DNA of 64,000 nt from Tubiluchus corallicola (taxonomy: Eukaryota; Priapulida; Priapulimorpha; Priapulimorphida; Tubiluchidae): assembly GCA_030141605.1 (NCBI GenBank), contig JAQGDQ010000055.1:579001-643000 (forward strand), read 5' to 3'. Both the position numbers and the translations under genes were made by a program. This document shows, one piece after another, positions 24,401 through 39,400 of this stretch; the first letter of the stretch is position 1; each line of letters begins with the position of its first letter. Below the pieces are notes generated by a model that ran no database searches, had not been told where the DNA came from, and worked only from the letters and a program-made list of their open reading frames with translations.

Positions 24401-27400
24401 TTAGCTCCACTAGCCAGGAAATTTACTCGCTGACAAAGAAAATCAATAACCCCTTTACAGACACCATCACTGAAATTTTTTCCTGGACACTAAGGTCCTA
24501 CTCTGAACATTACCACTTTAACATCTAATTTATCCACACTATATTACAGGAACACTAGTGGTTACAACTTCAGACAGCTGTTCAGTTTGCCTGGTTTCAG
24601 TAACTGCTGTTAAAATTACATACATGGTTATACAAGACCATACATCGAACAACATTTGTTTTTAAATTTGGGATTATACATATAAAGTTTTTGGAGGTTA
24701 GGATGTAGTTATATGCCCGACTAAACAAGGTTAAATGTTGTTACACTGGCGTTAGATACAGTCATATGTAAACAAAGAAGATTAAATGCACCCGCTACAA
24801 TAACAGTGATTAAATGCGAAGCCTATACATGATTAAGTGATTACAATCAAATGTGGTTAAATGTGAGATTATATGCAAAAATATATCTATGTGAGCTCCG
24901 ACCACTGCGAGTGTCAGCTTTTTTTATTATATTTTTTGAGAGCCAATGCTTCACTAAACGAGGAAGCTTTTTTAACTAGGTGACATTTCTAGTGTGCGGC
25001 TGGTACGGCACCAATTACTAGATCAGTGTCTTACTTAGCTCCACTAGCATTGCATGCAATAAATCTAAATATAAATATAAGGGAACAGGGAATTTACTTG
25101 CTGACAAAGAAATTCGATAACCCTATAATGTTAAATTTGACCCGATTGCGCAGAGTTGTTTAAATTTTGGTTTAGTTTCGGTACTGCAGAGGCAATATAA
25201 CTGCGCTTTATCAATAAAGCAATTTTAGACTCTTGTACCATTACATTTTTTGACAAAATTAGTCAAATGGCGGCTTTTTTGATAGTTTTGTTCTTCTTGA
25301 AATAAGTAAATGTCACCATATTCAATCGCGTGTCCAGCTTATGAAGTCCTACACAAAAGCATACATCATGTTGACTGCTAGTTTCAACAAAATGCTAAAA
25401 TGTCTTGTGTTACTTTACCAAAACTGAACCGTATATTTTATTATTGCAGAATTACAGTCAGCCTAGCTGCTCAGGCAGGTCATCTGTACTCTTTTTTTGT
25501 AAAAATCGCTGCTGCCTTATCAATCAGCGATAACTGCATAGCCAAAATTCGAGATTTGAATTCGATTCAATTACGGAAATTATTTTAAAAGTTTGAGACT
25601 TGGATTAGATTCGTGACATACCTAATTGAAGTTTAAGATTTTTTAAGTTGCAACTACGTAATTAGTATGTTTCATATAGTAAATAAAAATCCCTCTAGAC
25701 CTGCAAGTGCATGAAAAATGTGGTGCTCTATGTTACACTTTCCATAGGACCTGCTTGATTCCGTATTTAAAATTCTGGCAATAGTGCCTGGTAATAAAAA
25801 TTGATATCTGTATTATCTCTGTTATTTTCTAAGTAAATTTGTTGAATATAGGACATGCGCAAAAAGTATTGTACAACATTCTACAACTTGCTATTAGGAT
25901 TTTGGAAAGACTTATGCAACTATAAAAAAAATCTTAAGAGTCATTCCGTGAGAAAATCAGCAAAATAGTGGAAGGTGACAAATCACCGATTTTGTTCATG
26001 TTCACAGGGTTTGATGGTCCCCTCAGATGTACCCCACAGCCAAAATATTAGATTTCAGAAATGAGCCGTTTCTGAGAAAAGCCGCCATTTTGATTTTTTT
26101 CGGATTTTGGCCATTTTGGTGTAAAAAATTGCCCATTATTTCTCACGTTATTACAGACAGTAAATGAGCGATCCAGCACTAGTTAATTGGTGATATACAT
26201 AGTAGGGGTCTTACCCTACTGTACCATTATCATTGCCAAATTGAACCTCCTTTTCAGTTGGTGTCATCAGATTGCAAATGATACGTGTCTGCTGCTGCTG
26301 AATTTAGACGCCATTTTGAAATCCCCATAACTCCACTGGGGCGGGTATTGGGGGACTAATCAATATATTTTTATTTGCAACTTGACTAGTCCTACAAATG
26401 CATGAAATAAAATTTTGGCCAGCGATCTCCCAAAAGTCCAGAATTTTTAGCCAAAGTTACTCTTTTTTGCCATTTTTACAACCTTGACCTATATTTAGCC
26501 ATTCGCCTTTGGATGATGGTGTTGCCATTAGAATCGATACAAAGTGCAGCACCGTCAATGTTTATAGTAGTAATGGACTGGCTTTAGATGTCTGGGCACT
26601 CCTAGCAACCAGACCCCTATCAGGGGGCCGCATTCCCTTCGAAGGGCCCCTGTGACGATTACAACATAGTGATTTTTATAATCTGTATAAAACACGGAAT
26701 AGTTTCATGTACATAATAACAGTTTCGTGTACAAGTGCTCGGGCTATATACCTATGGCCCGTGGATCAAGCCGAAAAGTCAGTCAAAAAGGTTTAGTGTT
26801 GCTTTGCTAAACAAGATTCTAAAGTAAGGCGGACAAGGCGAGGCAAGGCACTATTTGTGAAATTGTGTTGAAACCAATGCGAGCATCGAATATAACATGT
26901 TGGGAGCCAATTTTTAAAACGCGCACAGCTTTGTGTGGTCTTGTATTCAACAGGCGAATAGTTGTCAGTCCCTGATATTTTTCCTCAAATCAATTCGAGT
27001 TAATAGTTAGTTAGTTACTAATACCCTGGTGTGGCAACTTTGGCAGCTTCGACAACCAGACTTCTGCTTACTAACAACGGTCATTAACAAAAAAACTGGT
27101 TAAGAAACGCAGCAAAGGCCAGTACGACCCTGCCTCGGCCGTTACATACTAATTCCGACTCTGTGCAACGTATGTTTCAAGCCATTCGCTCATATTGTAT
27201 TTAACCGCCAGGTTTCCACCGTCTCGTAAAGATATACGAATGTACACTGACTACCATATTGAACTAAACTCTAACGAGAATCAAGGCGTTGATGCTTATA
27301 ATCGCAAATTTTCAAAATAACAAAAAGACAACAACAAATTCTTTACGTCCACGACTATTTTTTATTCGCCAATATTCAATGAAAAGTCGCACTATAGTAA

Positions 27401-30400
27401 ATAATAATAAGCTAATAATTGATAATACATACAGTAAGCTGCTACTGTGTGTTGCTATGGTAACCTCCTTATCAAAAGAGACACAGAGAGACAGAGAGAG
27501 ACACAGAGAGACAGAGAGAGACACAGAGAGACAGAGACAGAGAGAGTTACAGAGAGACAGAGAGAGACACATAGAGAGAGACACACAGAGACAGAGAGAG
27601 ACACAGACAGACAGAAAGAGACAGAGGAGAGACACAGAGAGACAGAGACACACAGAGAGACACAGAGAGACACAGATAGAGACACACACAGAGAGAGAGA
27701 GACACACAGAGAGACAGAGAGAGAGACACAGAGAGACAGAGAGACAGAGACAGAGAGAGAGAGAGACACAGTGAGACAGAGAGAGAGAGAGAGACACAGA
27801 GAGATAGAGAGAGACATAGAGAGACACAGAGAGACAGAGAGACACAGAGAGATAGAGAGAGACACAGAGAGACAGAGAGAGAGAGAGAGACACAGAGAGA
27901 GAGAGAGACACAGAGAGATAGAGAGAGACACAGAGAGACAGAGAGAGACACAGAGAGAGAGAGACAGAGTGAGACACAGAGAGACAGAGAGAGAGGCAGA
28001 GAGAGACACGGAGAGACAGAGAGAGACACAGAGAGCAGGCGAGAGACACAGAGAGACAAAGAGAGACACAGAGAGACAGGGAGAGACAAAGAGAGAGACA
28101 CAGAGAGACAGAGAGAGACACAGAGAGACAGAGAGGCAGAAACGGTAATTTATCATTTCTTTTTGAAATTTTCATTTTTTTTATTCAGAATTATGAATAA
28201 TTCGTAGTAATTTTTTTTCGATTTAGGTCACATTCAAGATCGAATCTCGTCAATTTATGGACGAGCTGGCCAAAATTTTATTAATGATCTAGGTATACCT
28301 GGTCAAGCTGTAAATAAACATATATTAATTATACTTCAAATACCCGCCCCAGTGGAGTTATGAGAATTTTAAAACAGGGTGTCATTCAGACTGTAGCAGA
28401 CACGCATCTTTCATGAGCTCATGATACCTACTGAAAGAGAATCTCAATTCATCAAACTCAATGTGGCAATAGGGCAAGACCCCTACTATATATACCACCC
28501 AGCAACTAGTCCTGGATTATTCATTTACTGCCTGTAATGATGTGACAAATATAGGTCATTTTTTTACGTCAAAATGGCCAAAATCCGAAAAATATCAAAA
28601 TGGCGACCTATCTCCGAAACGGCTCATTTTTGATATCTAATATTTTGGCTGTGGGGTACATCTGAGGGGATCATCCAACCCTGTGAATATGAACAAAATC
28701 GGTGATTTGTCACCTTCCACTATTTTTTGACTTTTGCATGGTTTTCTCGCGGAATGACTCTTAATATTTTAAATGTTTGTGCCAACTGGTAAAACGTCAC
28801 TGTCTCGCCATCGCAGTGTGCGTCTCTGGTACATTTAAAATATTATTAATTTTTGTTAACAATATGAAGTAATTTAAACTTTTGCATAGTTGGTGAAGTT
28901 TGTGGTATGAATACCTCTGTTATTTTTCCAAACTTTTCGCACTGTTATCTATACTTGTTTTAAACAACTTTCCGCCTTAAAATGACTGTGCCCGATGGCC
29001 TTTGCAGGAGTTAACATTTACGTTTTATACAGCATTACTGCTAACACAAGCTTTGTATGCAATAAAACAGCATGCAAGTGATACAAAATCGCAAGTCGAT
29101 TTTTTAAACTTTATTTTTGAACCATGTTGAACCGAATTGTTCTTCAAAAATTTTGCAAATGGCATAGATCAATACTGTTTTACAGTAGAACGAAAAAGTT
29201 AATGGAAGCTTTTTTGTGGATTAACAAAAAAACTTGATGTCAGTGATTAGTGTAAGTTGTGGTAAATTTCAAATACCAGCAGTACTTTTTTTATATATCA
29301 TTTTTTGTAATAAAATTGTGGATTGTTATGTAAGTTATGCAAGAATTTACCTCATCAGGATACCAGTCCTTGGCATTTTTAGGTGGCACTGTTTCAAGAT
29401 GACATTGTAGAAGTTGGTTTTAAAAGAATGATATCACTAGCCATTCATCATGAGTTATACATGCCTGGTCAGTTCATTTTCAAGCGTGGCAATCTTGGCG
29501 AAAAAGTGTATTATCTTCATAAAGGACTTATAGAGGTATGAATATGTTTGTCTTGCTTTAAAACTTTTTAGTTAGAACTTTGAAGTCCATGTTCAAGGAA
29601 CTTTTTCCACTCCTAATTTGAGCTTGTAAGAGCAAGTCCACTCATAAATAAATTTATGTAATAGTTGTAAATTCACACCATGTATTTGGTTTAATGTAAA
29701 GGACAAGAAAAGGGGTACCTGAAGTAGGTTTCAGAAAAATCGCCTTAAAAATTATATTACAGCAATTTAATGCGTACATCATACTCGTCTTGAAGGGAAT
29801 ATTTGTTTCTTTTCATTTTATATCTCCCCCAATACTGTTCCGATGGTGCCATTACATGACGTCACTATGTAAATGTAAATCAGGAAAAGAAAAGGAAATG
29901 TTAAACTATGTTTCAAAAAACTTTCCATGCAAATCTATGTTACTTGGCATTTTGCTTACCTGCTTGAAAGACTTATGTATCTGGAAATAATAATTTGAAA
30001 TGTTTGTGCAAATTGGAAAAATGTCGTTGACTCACCCTCCAGGGTGCACCACTCACTAACCAAGAACATATTTTTAATCTTATTGACAAGATACGGAAAT
30101 TTAAAATTTTACTTAGTTAGTAACATTTGTGCCACGCATACTCTGTTTATTTTTCAAACTTCATGCAATGTTATCTAAACTTGCTTTAAACGACCTACCA
30201 TCAAAATGGCTGTGCCTAATGGTTTTCGTGGGAGTTTAAATTTTCAAGTTTTATACAGTGTTGTGGCCAATGTAAGCCCTGCATGCAAAAAGGCACTATG
30301 TAAGTGGTATTAAATTTCAAGACGAATTTTTTAAGCTTGATGGAAGTGGAGGGTTTTTTGTGCTTTAAAAAAAGAGAACAATTTAAAAAATTACAGTTTT

Positions 30401-33400
30401 ATATTTTTGGTTATTAAAAATTAATAAGTATATTGTCTCATCAAGTTTTGTTTTGACTTGTTTTTTGTTTTTCAATATTAGGAAGTCTAGCAGTTTACTA
30501 TAATATTACTTAATTTTGGAAATTACCTTAATTTTTAAAGTTGTCTGCAGTTGGTTTGCTAGTTTGATAGTTATGTAAATAAATGAAGATGTAATATTTG
30601 TACATAATAATAACTCGATTCATGTTTTTAACACATTTCATACAATTTCAAGGTACAGTAGTGTTTACTCTTGTCAATTTTCCAGATTTTTTCTTTCAGT
30701 TCTAATCTGATTAACCTAACTTCCTTCAGAAAGCTATAATACACTTAAGGTTTTCTGTCTATGAGTCAAAAACGTTTTTTCAGCCAAAAATTTGACTTTT
30801 ACATCTATATAAGAGAAGTTCCTACGGTGAATTACAAATAAATAAATAATTAGAGCTTTTTATATCTAGTTTTAAAACGACACTTAGTTGGTAAAACCTA
30901 TGATAATGTGCTGCTGTTTCATTCTGATTCAGTAACCAAAGCTTTTTTGTTTATTTGTTTATTTTTTGGCGAATTATTTAGTTGCAATATATTTCTAGGT
31001 TTTAACTGATGATGATCAGACAACCGTGGCTTTTCTAGAAGAAGGTGTCGTTCTTGGAGAGGTAAACTGGTTTTAATTTATGTAATTTTTGGTAAGCTTT
31101 GTAGCTGTTTTAAAGATCTTTGTTTAGCTTAACGACAGTTTCTAAAACTTTTTAACTTTTTTCAAAAAGATTTTGATATTTTAAAAAATCTAGTCAAACG
31201 CCATTCTTTCTGTGTGATTTAACATAGCTGTCTTCATGACAACCCTGATATGTCTTGTTAGTACTGTTTAGTTTTCAAGTGTTTTTCTGACAAGTATGAT
31301 AGTTTCATGCTAACTGTAATCAATGTTTAACTGCTGTATTTTTATTTTTGCTTACAGTTACATCTTATTTATGCTTTGCCCAAGACAGCATCAGCAAGGG
31401 CTGTAACAAGTTGTTACTTATGGGTGTTAGACAGAAGTAATGCTAGAACAATTTTAAGTTACTATCCTGGTGGTAAGTCAATGAAATTTAATACATAAAA
31501 CTGTAATAAGATAATTGCACTATTTTTTGTTGAATCTGTAGAATATTGTAATTATATAATTTTTTAATAATTTGATGCGCCTGCGTATATTTATACAAAT
31601 CATATATCACATCTGCAGATAACTATGATAATTCTGTAACTGGCTTACTTAAAATTGCAGCAAATTAGTCTTAGATAAGTGCATTTTCAGCTTCGCAGTG
31701 GTGATTTTAAAGAACAGTTAGCTACACTCCACTGTTTTTGCACAGTATGTTGTTTGGACATATTTCCCAAAAACCCCTACATTTGAGAAATTCTTTCAGA
31801 TGATGTTATTATGTATGGTTAGCATCCAAACTTAAGCAATGCTGAAGTGTTAATGAAGAGATGTTAATCAATTACTTCGCTACTCATTCTGGGTAGTCCA
31901 TTTGCCATACTGGCTTAAGTGACTTTGAAATCTTTCTCACTGAGTAAGGCTCTAAGACAGCTCTGCTGCTCCATTTTAATTCATTTTAGAGGAGTTCCTA
32001 TATGAAGATGTTAGGTACCAGTCTTGCTGCAACTGTTCAGCATTACGTAAACTCAGCCTTTGAGTGCTTTTTACTGCTTGCAGGTTCTTGTATAAAACTA
32101 AAAAAAGTATTTGGCCAACATGCAGAACAAGCAATTTTACAGATGTTCTGTTTAACAGAACTTTGTTTCTAAAAAACAGTGACTAGCTCAAGATTTTAGC
32201 AATTTTTTGGCACAAATTGTAAGTGCTTCAACAACTAGCAAAAACCTGCAAATATAGTTGCATACAAACAAAACAAAATTAAAAGTATTAATTGGTATTG
32301 TAATAGTTTAGGTTTAATCAGTCTTAATTAAATGCGTCAGCAAATTACATATACATTAGACACGTAATTTTTTTTATGAAAATTTTGTGACGTGATGGAT
32401 CAAATTCGAAGGTAAAAGTTTGTTTATTTTTAGTTGAGAAACGACTAGTCGAGGTTCTGAAGCAGAGGTGTGTGACAGCAGTTGCTGTGTCACGGACGGT
32501 GCCAAGGCATAAGGTTTTTCTTAAGTTCTGTTACTTTAGTTTTTCCTATGCTGATTTGTAGAAGCGTTGACAACTCAGCATCACTTCTAAATCATTTGTG
32601 CTAACAGTTTTGCTTTTGTGCAACAGTTCTCCTTAAATGGCCTTTCCACACTTCTTTCTTTCTGTTGCATCGTGAAGAGATAACAAGTGAAGATATTTAT
32701 GTGAAGTATCAGCCAATACTGCAAACATTCGGTAGTCAATCTTCCAAATAAATTACTGCAGATATTCTTAACGTCTCAAAAATGCACGCCATAAAATTCA
32801 CGCTGTTTTGGTGTCATCCAAATAAAAACCACTCGTGAAGAGCGAATAAAATGTTGTCTTGCTACACCACCGTGACTGATAGTGTTATTGTTACTGATAG
32901 CATAAATGTGACCTTTTTTAACATTTTAGTTCCTTGTAACATCAGCGTCCAGCACTTGTAGGAGTCAGTGTATTTCCACATAAGTTTCACTGCTGATAGA
33001 GGCTCATTCCATCCTATGCATTGCAATCTCCTTTAGCATTTCCTGCATACCTAAAAGCCTAATATAGTACCCAATTACCATAGCCATTTTAGGGCACAAA
33101 ATGTACATAGATGTCCCTCTAATGAAATTGCCAACACTTTTCCCCACTACTTAGTATCAAGCATAAATCAGCACAGGTATTGGGACATTTTGAAGATTGC
33201 AAACTCATTTTTTTAAACATAAAATAGGTTACCAGGTTTTTGTGACTACTGACTTTGTCCCCCGTATTGTTAAGTGACAATGACATTTGTCATCGTATTG
33301 CACATGTTTGTATCTGCAACTTAAAGTGCACTGCTGCCTGATTTATGGCGGAATTATGAAAAATATTCGTGTGCTCTGTTCTTGAAGTTGTTCTTGTTCT

Positions 33401-36400
33401 GGTTAATTTGCTTTTAGCCTGCTTTTTAATGCTCTTGTTAGTGTAAAAAGAGAAAAGGTCTTGAGGGTTTCCTTTTCGGTTTTTTAACATTCAAAAAAAT
33501 AATTAGTTTTTGCAAAATGGCAAGGTGTTAAATGGGACATTGAAAGAATACAATCCCATCTTCATGTTTACATTGTAATATCTTACTGTGTTTTTGGAAA
33601 TTCAGAACTCATTCAACATAAAACTTCAGACAATCTAGAATAAACTGCAAATCAAGATACGAGAATTGTGCGAACTAAAAAAAATTTGTTGAAATTTTTT
33701 TATGGTGTCTTCATCCAGGTTTACATATTTCGTTGTACAACTTACAATAGTTGAGTGGGTGATTTATTTTTTCTTTGTCTGTTATCTGTTTGTAGCAAGG
33801 GTCTGCAGTCATGTTGAGGAAGCTAGATGAGGGTGATTCTCTAAAACATAACTCATTATCCTATCCATTTGGAGATACAAGAGAGGTTAGTTGGCATAGA
33901 TTACCTTACGCTGTGCAAATAGTATAAAAACTTTTATCTGCATTGCCTTATTAGAACTTTTGGACTTGGCAAAAAAGTAAGACTTAGCAAAACATCCAGA
34001 ATAAGAACAACTAAAAAGTGGACAGAAGGAAAAATCTGACTTTAAGGATTTTTGTGGGTTAGTTTGGTTAGTTACTAAGTGTTTTTCTTGTTAAGTTTAA
34101 AGATCTTTATTTTTTATTTGTTTTCCTTTGCTTTTCCTTTTAGAGAAGTGTAAGTATAGTATCGTTTGACGAAGCAGTTATTCAACTTGAAATTGAAGAT
34201 CAACAAAAGATTCTTGTGCAGGACGAACAGAAGCCGGATGGCGACAAGCATAACATCGTCGTGCCTTCTGCGTCACAGAAGTGGTCTCGTCTGGCAACCG
34301 AGCGCAGAATGTCACAAGCAAGGTCTTCAATGCAAAAACCCCAAAAACCAAAACAACACGAATCTCTTGTTTCTCTTCATATAAGTGAACACAATTTTGA
34401 ACAGACTTCACCAGTCAAGACACATGCGACAAGTGTGGTGACTGAGGTACAAAAAGCCGAAAAGCACAGGCATTCAGAGCCTGCAAGGATGCGCCAGAAT
34501 TACCCCACTGTCATTAAAGAAGTACGAGATAAGCACAAGGTATGGTGTTAAACCTTTCTAGCATCTTCTAGTAAAATGCTGTGTTATAGGGTTGGTATGG
34601 AGTTATTGATTTCTCTGTTTTTTTCTGAAGTATTTCCTGCTTCTCGTTTTGTACAAACTATTGCCACTTGTACCACGCAGTACCTCATGAATGTCATCAA
34701 GTCAAAAAAGCTTCCTGATTCAGTGAAGAGATTGGCTGCTAAAAAAGGTAAAGAGAAAGCTGACGAAGAAGCAGCAACTTTCGGGCAGTCCCTCTGTAAA
34801 CACTCTGTATTTCATGTACTCTGTCTCTGGCGAAGCAGGCTTTAAATTGCTTGAAAGTTTGGCTAATTAGAAAAAGTTATCTCTTTTCGTTCATATTTCA
34901 TATCAAAGTGTTATGGTTGGAAGAGTCAAAATAGAAAAGCGATTTATCTTAAAACAAACAGACTTGAACTCTAAACCTGCAGTTCAGTGTATTTTTGCCA
35001 ATGCAATGTAATACAAAATGATCATGGAAGAGAACTATTAAAAAAAGACCACAATAACAGCTGATTGCAAACCAGATAAAAAGATGCAAGGCTTTACAAT
35101 GTACTGTAATCAAATAAGAGACAAAAATTATTTAAAATATGCATAAAGTTCTTATGTCCAAACTGCAATTGAATGCATAAAATCATTAAAAGAAAGCTGA
35201 TCGATAGAACAGAGACTCGAGCTGGAAGGCGCATTTTCAAATGTACGTTGATGGCTTAACAGAAATCTCTGAAGAATCCAGCTTGAGTTAGGAGTAGAAC
35301 AGCCTCTTTTCTTGTAGCACTTTTGCTTCACTGTCACTGAACCATAAATTAAAAGTATCCTCTCAACTTACCGTGTGTCTGATTTCTTTATAGGAAGGAA
35401 TTAATTTGGTTACACTTTCTGATATGAAGCTGAGAAACCTTGTTACACAGAAGAGAAGAATATCACTTGACTCAGCAGGACGCGACAATGTAAGTGGTTC
35501 AACATACAAACAATTAAAGTATGTTTCATCAGATTGTATGCACAAATTGCATCAGATGGGTTGACCGTTTTTGAAGAAAGAAAACCATTGAAAGAATGTA
35601 GTGAAGAACAGGAAACAATGAAGTTGAAAAATCAAACAAAATTTGTTTTTCAAGAAAACAGCAAATGATATTAAAGATTAAAAAGTTTCTTATTTAAAAC
35701 TCTTTGCCTGTTGTTATTTAAATATGTGTATATAATAAGCTGCATACTGTAAATTTGTGCTTCAGTAACAGTGGCTGAATACAAACACTGTATAGTGGCA
35801 AATATGTCTGGTGAAAAATTCTAATTCTACTTGCACGTACATGCAAAAATATTAAATTCATACCATATTAATTGGAAAATTAGAAGTTGAGGAAACACAT
35901 CAATAATTTTTGAGCGAAATTAGTTTGAAAAAAAATAATTAATGTAGTAATAAATTAATAAATATCGTAATTTCTGTAATATTTTTTTTCATAAATTGTT
36001 TTCACGCGTTTAGGAACAGCAGTTTTTGGCTGAAGCTCAGAAGCGAGAGCAGCAAGAAGCATCTTCTGACCCTGCATCAGCTTCCACGAATATAGAGGTT
36101 TGCTAACAATTATTCATACAGTTAACATTTATGTTTTAATATCATCCGAGAACTTTTTATACAGAACTACGATATGTCTGACCCGTAATAAAAGTACTTC
36201 CCATTTCTTCACACTGAAACTGTGACAGCGCCGTATGAGCTTTGTAGCCAGAAACTCAATTAATTGACAAAACTTAATCAAATTGTTTTACAACCCAACA
36301 GGTTTCTCAGTGATACCGTTTTATACAGGTCTTAGCAATGGCAACAATTTAAGCAATGGGTGCAAATGTCGTTCTTACGGGCACCTGGAAACACTTGTTT

Positions 36401-39400
36401 AAATTCTGTAGTGTAGTTGATCATTATCAGTAATAGGGAGTTGCATCCTGTAAACACCATTGCATTATCTACAAGATGTTGACTACTGTGTGTGAAATAC
36501 AGTATACTGAATGCTTGAATGTAGTAGTCAGTCATTACACTCACTATGTTAGCACCATTTTCCTGACATCAGAATTTTGCTGAATCGTGGCCATTTAAAT
36601 GTACGGCAGTGAGTGCATGCAAACATCTAATAATTTTAACTATAAATGATGGTTTTCTGTCATTGCCTAAGTTTCCCAACTCCACATTCGTCATCATTTT
36701 TATCGTCTGAATAAATTTATAATATTGTTTCATATCACCTTAAAAGCATTATTATCATTAGGTGTCATTGCTTGATTACACTGATTATATTGATATTTGT
36801 CATTGTTATTTTTATTTGGAAATCATGCACTCATTTTACTACAAGCTTTATTATGTTGCTTACACATCTTGTTTGTCTCTCAGATTGTGTTCTTTTGCTT
36901 AGATTAGGATATTTAACTATTTTTGATTTTTGTTAATTGGCAATTAATTATTATTGTTTTGATTGTAATGTTTTTGTTTGTTACTTCATCATCTTTTCGC
37001 TATTGAGTTTTGTGTTTAGTGTAATCAAACCGTCCATCTGTGTGAAAGGACAGGAGACTAGATGATTCTTTGGTCCCTCCTTGTCCTGCTCCACAATTAC
37101 ATTCATTTAATATTGAATTAACATAATTACTGTAAATGACATTGGAGAAAAATAAAACATTCTATGTTCTATGACAGTATTGTGTTGTATCATTATCTTA
37201 TTGCTAATTATAGCATTGTCCCTCTTGCAAAATGCATCGACTAGGGGTGAGCATCAAAAGTTTATAAATTTATAAATTTGAATAATTCAGCACTTCAACC
37301 ACATACGTTCCTTATCATTAAAACGTTTGAAACTTCATACAATTAGCACAATTTAGCCGTGATTTCTGTGTACAATTTTTAAATACATTAGTGATCTTGC
37401 TGCAAAACAAAATCAAATAATATATATGATCTCTGTAAGACTGCTTTTTACTGATGGTTCGAAAACCTGTTTGAAAATCTATTAAACAGAGTTCGAATTC
37501 GAAATACTGAAATTCAGTTTGATTCGAACTCAAAAGTCACACATTCGATTCGATTCGAATTCGCTTTCTAATAGAGAATGCTCAGCCCTAGCATTGACAC
37601 CTCATTTCTTCATAGTGTACTATAAATATACTTTTTCAGCCACAAAAGAGCTTGGTTTATCCAGAAATAGGCTTATTACATTGTGACGCTGATGGTAGTG
37701 ACCTTAATGTTGCAAAACCTGAAGACCTTAATGTTGCGAAACCTGAAGATGTGGATATATATCAGGTTGATATTATTTTGTCATAAAAAAACCATTATTT
37801 GCAAGTTTTCGTATGACATTTTAGATCAATGTTGAAAGTGAAACTGAGTTGCCTGTTTGTGTAAAATAGTTACTTCATCGATTGTCCTAAAAGTTTTTGC
37901 TTTTTACCAAAATCTTTTCTTTACCAAATCTTTGCCAGATTAAATACTAGGAAAATATTTGGTTGTTCTTTTTGAAATTCTTTCTAAACCTTCCGCTTTG
38001 CAAGAAAAATCAATGTTTCACAGAAAAGGTGCAATTTTTTGTTTTGGTATTTTGGTAAGCAAGTCTTCCCTAAGCTACTTAATGTAAATGCTACAACAGA
38101 AAGCTGTATTGTGAACAAGACTCTTCAAACATTTAAGACTTGCTTAAGCTTTAGCTGTCCAGTGGAACATTGCACTAATTATTATACAGAGCAGCACCAT
38201 CAGCACAGACAGGAAGTACAGAGTCTGATGGGTTGATGATAAACAAGCAGAAACAAAGTAGGGCTATTACAGAACCTTGAGGAACACCAACATGGATTTC
38301 ATATATCAATAACATTATTTAATTTTACATACTTCATATTATTTTTTGGAATGTTAAATGCAAATAGAGAGTCGTTGTAGTTTTTGTGTAGAACTTGTAC
38401 CCAATTTCGAACAGCAGATATTTGAATTGTCTTTAAATGACCCGTAAGTAAACAAGTATCTAGTTTGTTGTGGTTTATTTGAAAAATAGAATCAGGTAAC
38501 TTCCAAAAAGTGGGTGCTTTGTATTTCAGTTAACTGTTTTAGCCCTATTTTGGAATTTAAACAGAAGTGAAGCATATAGCTTAGCGACACTAAGTCGAAG
38601 TCTATGACACTAGCTCTGGTTCATAAATAAACAGATGGCCACCAGTAATGTAGCTGATGGGTGACTAGGTTCATTGCTGATGGAGGATTCATATGCATCT
38701 GAACACATAAGACACATAAGATTGTCCTTCATAATGAGCAGGGTTCCACGTTCATCATGATCACGTAGTGGGTGACATATTTCCGCTTGCATCACACTGA
38801 ACTGCATATGAAAAAATCTGACTAGTTGTTATATTTTACGTTACTATATATTGCTGAATTTCTAGCAAATTTATCTTGTGGCACTATAAAACAATGTCTT
38901 TATTGCTCATTAAATTTCCTCTGCGTTTTAATCCACTAAATGATTCTTTTCATTTTTGTTATTTTCGCTATAGTATACTAGTATTAACTTCATATTTTTG
39001 AATTCAGTCCTCTCATTATTTAATATAAGAAAAACACATGAAGTGCAGTTTTTTACATCTCGGCACACCGCAAGCTTACTGCAATCCATCATATTGTAGG
39101 AGGACTTGTTCTGTAAGATATTTGTGGTATGACCAGAAGTGGGCACATTATCAAGGATGCCTCTCTACGATGAGGTCACTCAGCTGGTAGTATTGTCTCG
39201 GGTATTTTCAGATATACACATGTTCTTTCTGAGGTAGCAGTCAAGCATCTCACCTGGAGTGTGTGTCGAGCTGAAGGAAGCCCAATGTGAAATATGCGCA
39301 CTCGCCCCCTCGGCCATGGTCCTCCCATGAGTGTTCAGTGCGAATTTTGTACACTTGTCCTTGGCTATTAATTTAAATTATTTCAGCGAAGACAAAGTAT

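Larger units (their letters stand above)
25850..29130 (+). mobile_element. MITE family B, copy 3, split by the long-inverted-repeat element
   Basis: Left part (about 25850-25935; GGAAAGACTTATGCAACTATAA) and right part (28767-about 29130; AAATGTTTGTGCCAACTGG..., GTTTTATACAGCATTACTGC) align in order with the contiguous copy at 29696-30368. The 2.8-kb element lies exactly between them. The outer ends are too eroded to place precisely. Confidence 0.5.

Noticed and set aside
26590-26660. GGGGGCCGCATTCCCTTCGAAGGGCCCC palindrome-like segment as a hAT end
   Set aside because: A hairpin-like GC patch inside the long-inverted-repeat element; no matching second terminus found.
27289-28175. Five long ORFs rich in RETQ or LSVC
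   Set aside because: All arise from the GACAGAGA microsatellite on both strands.
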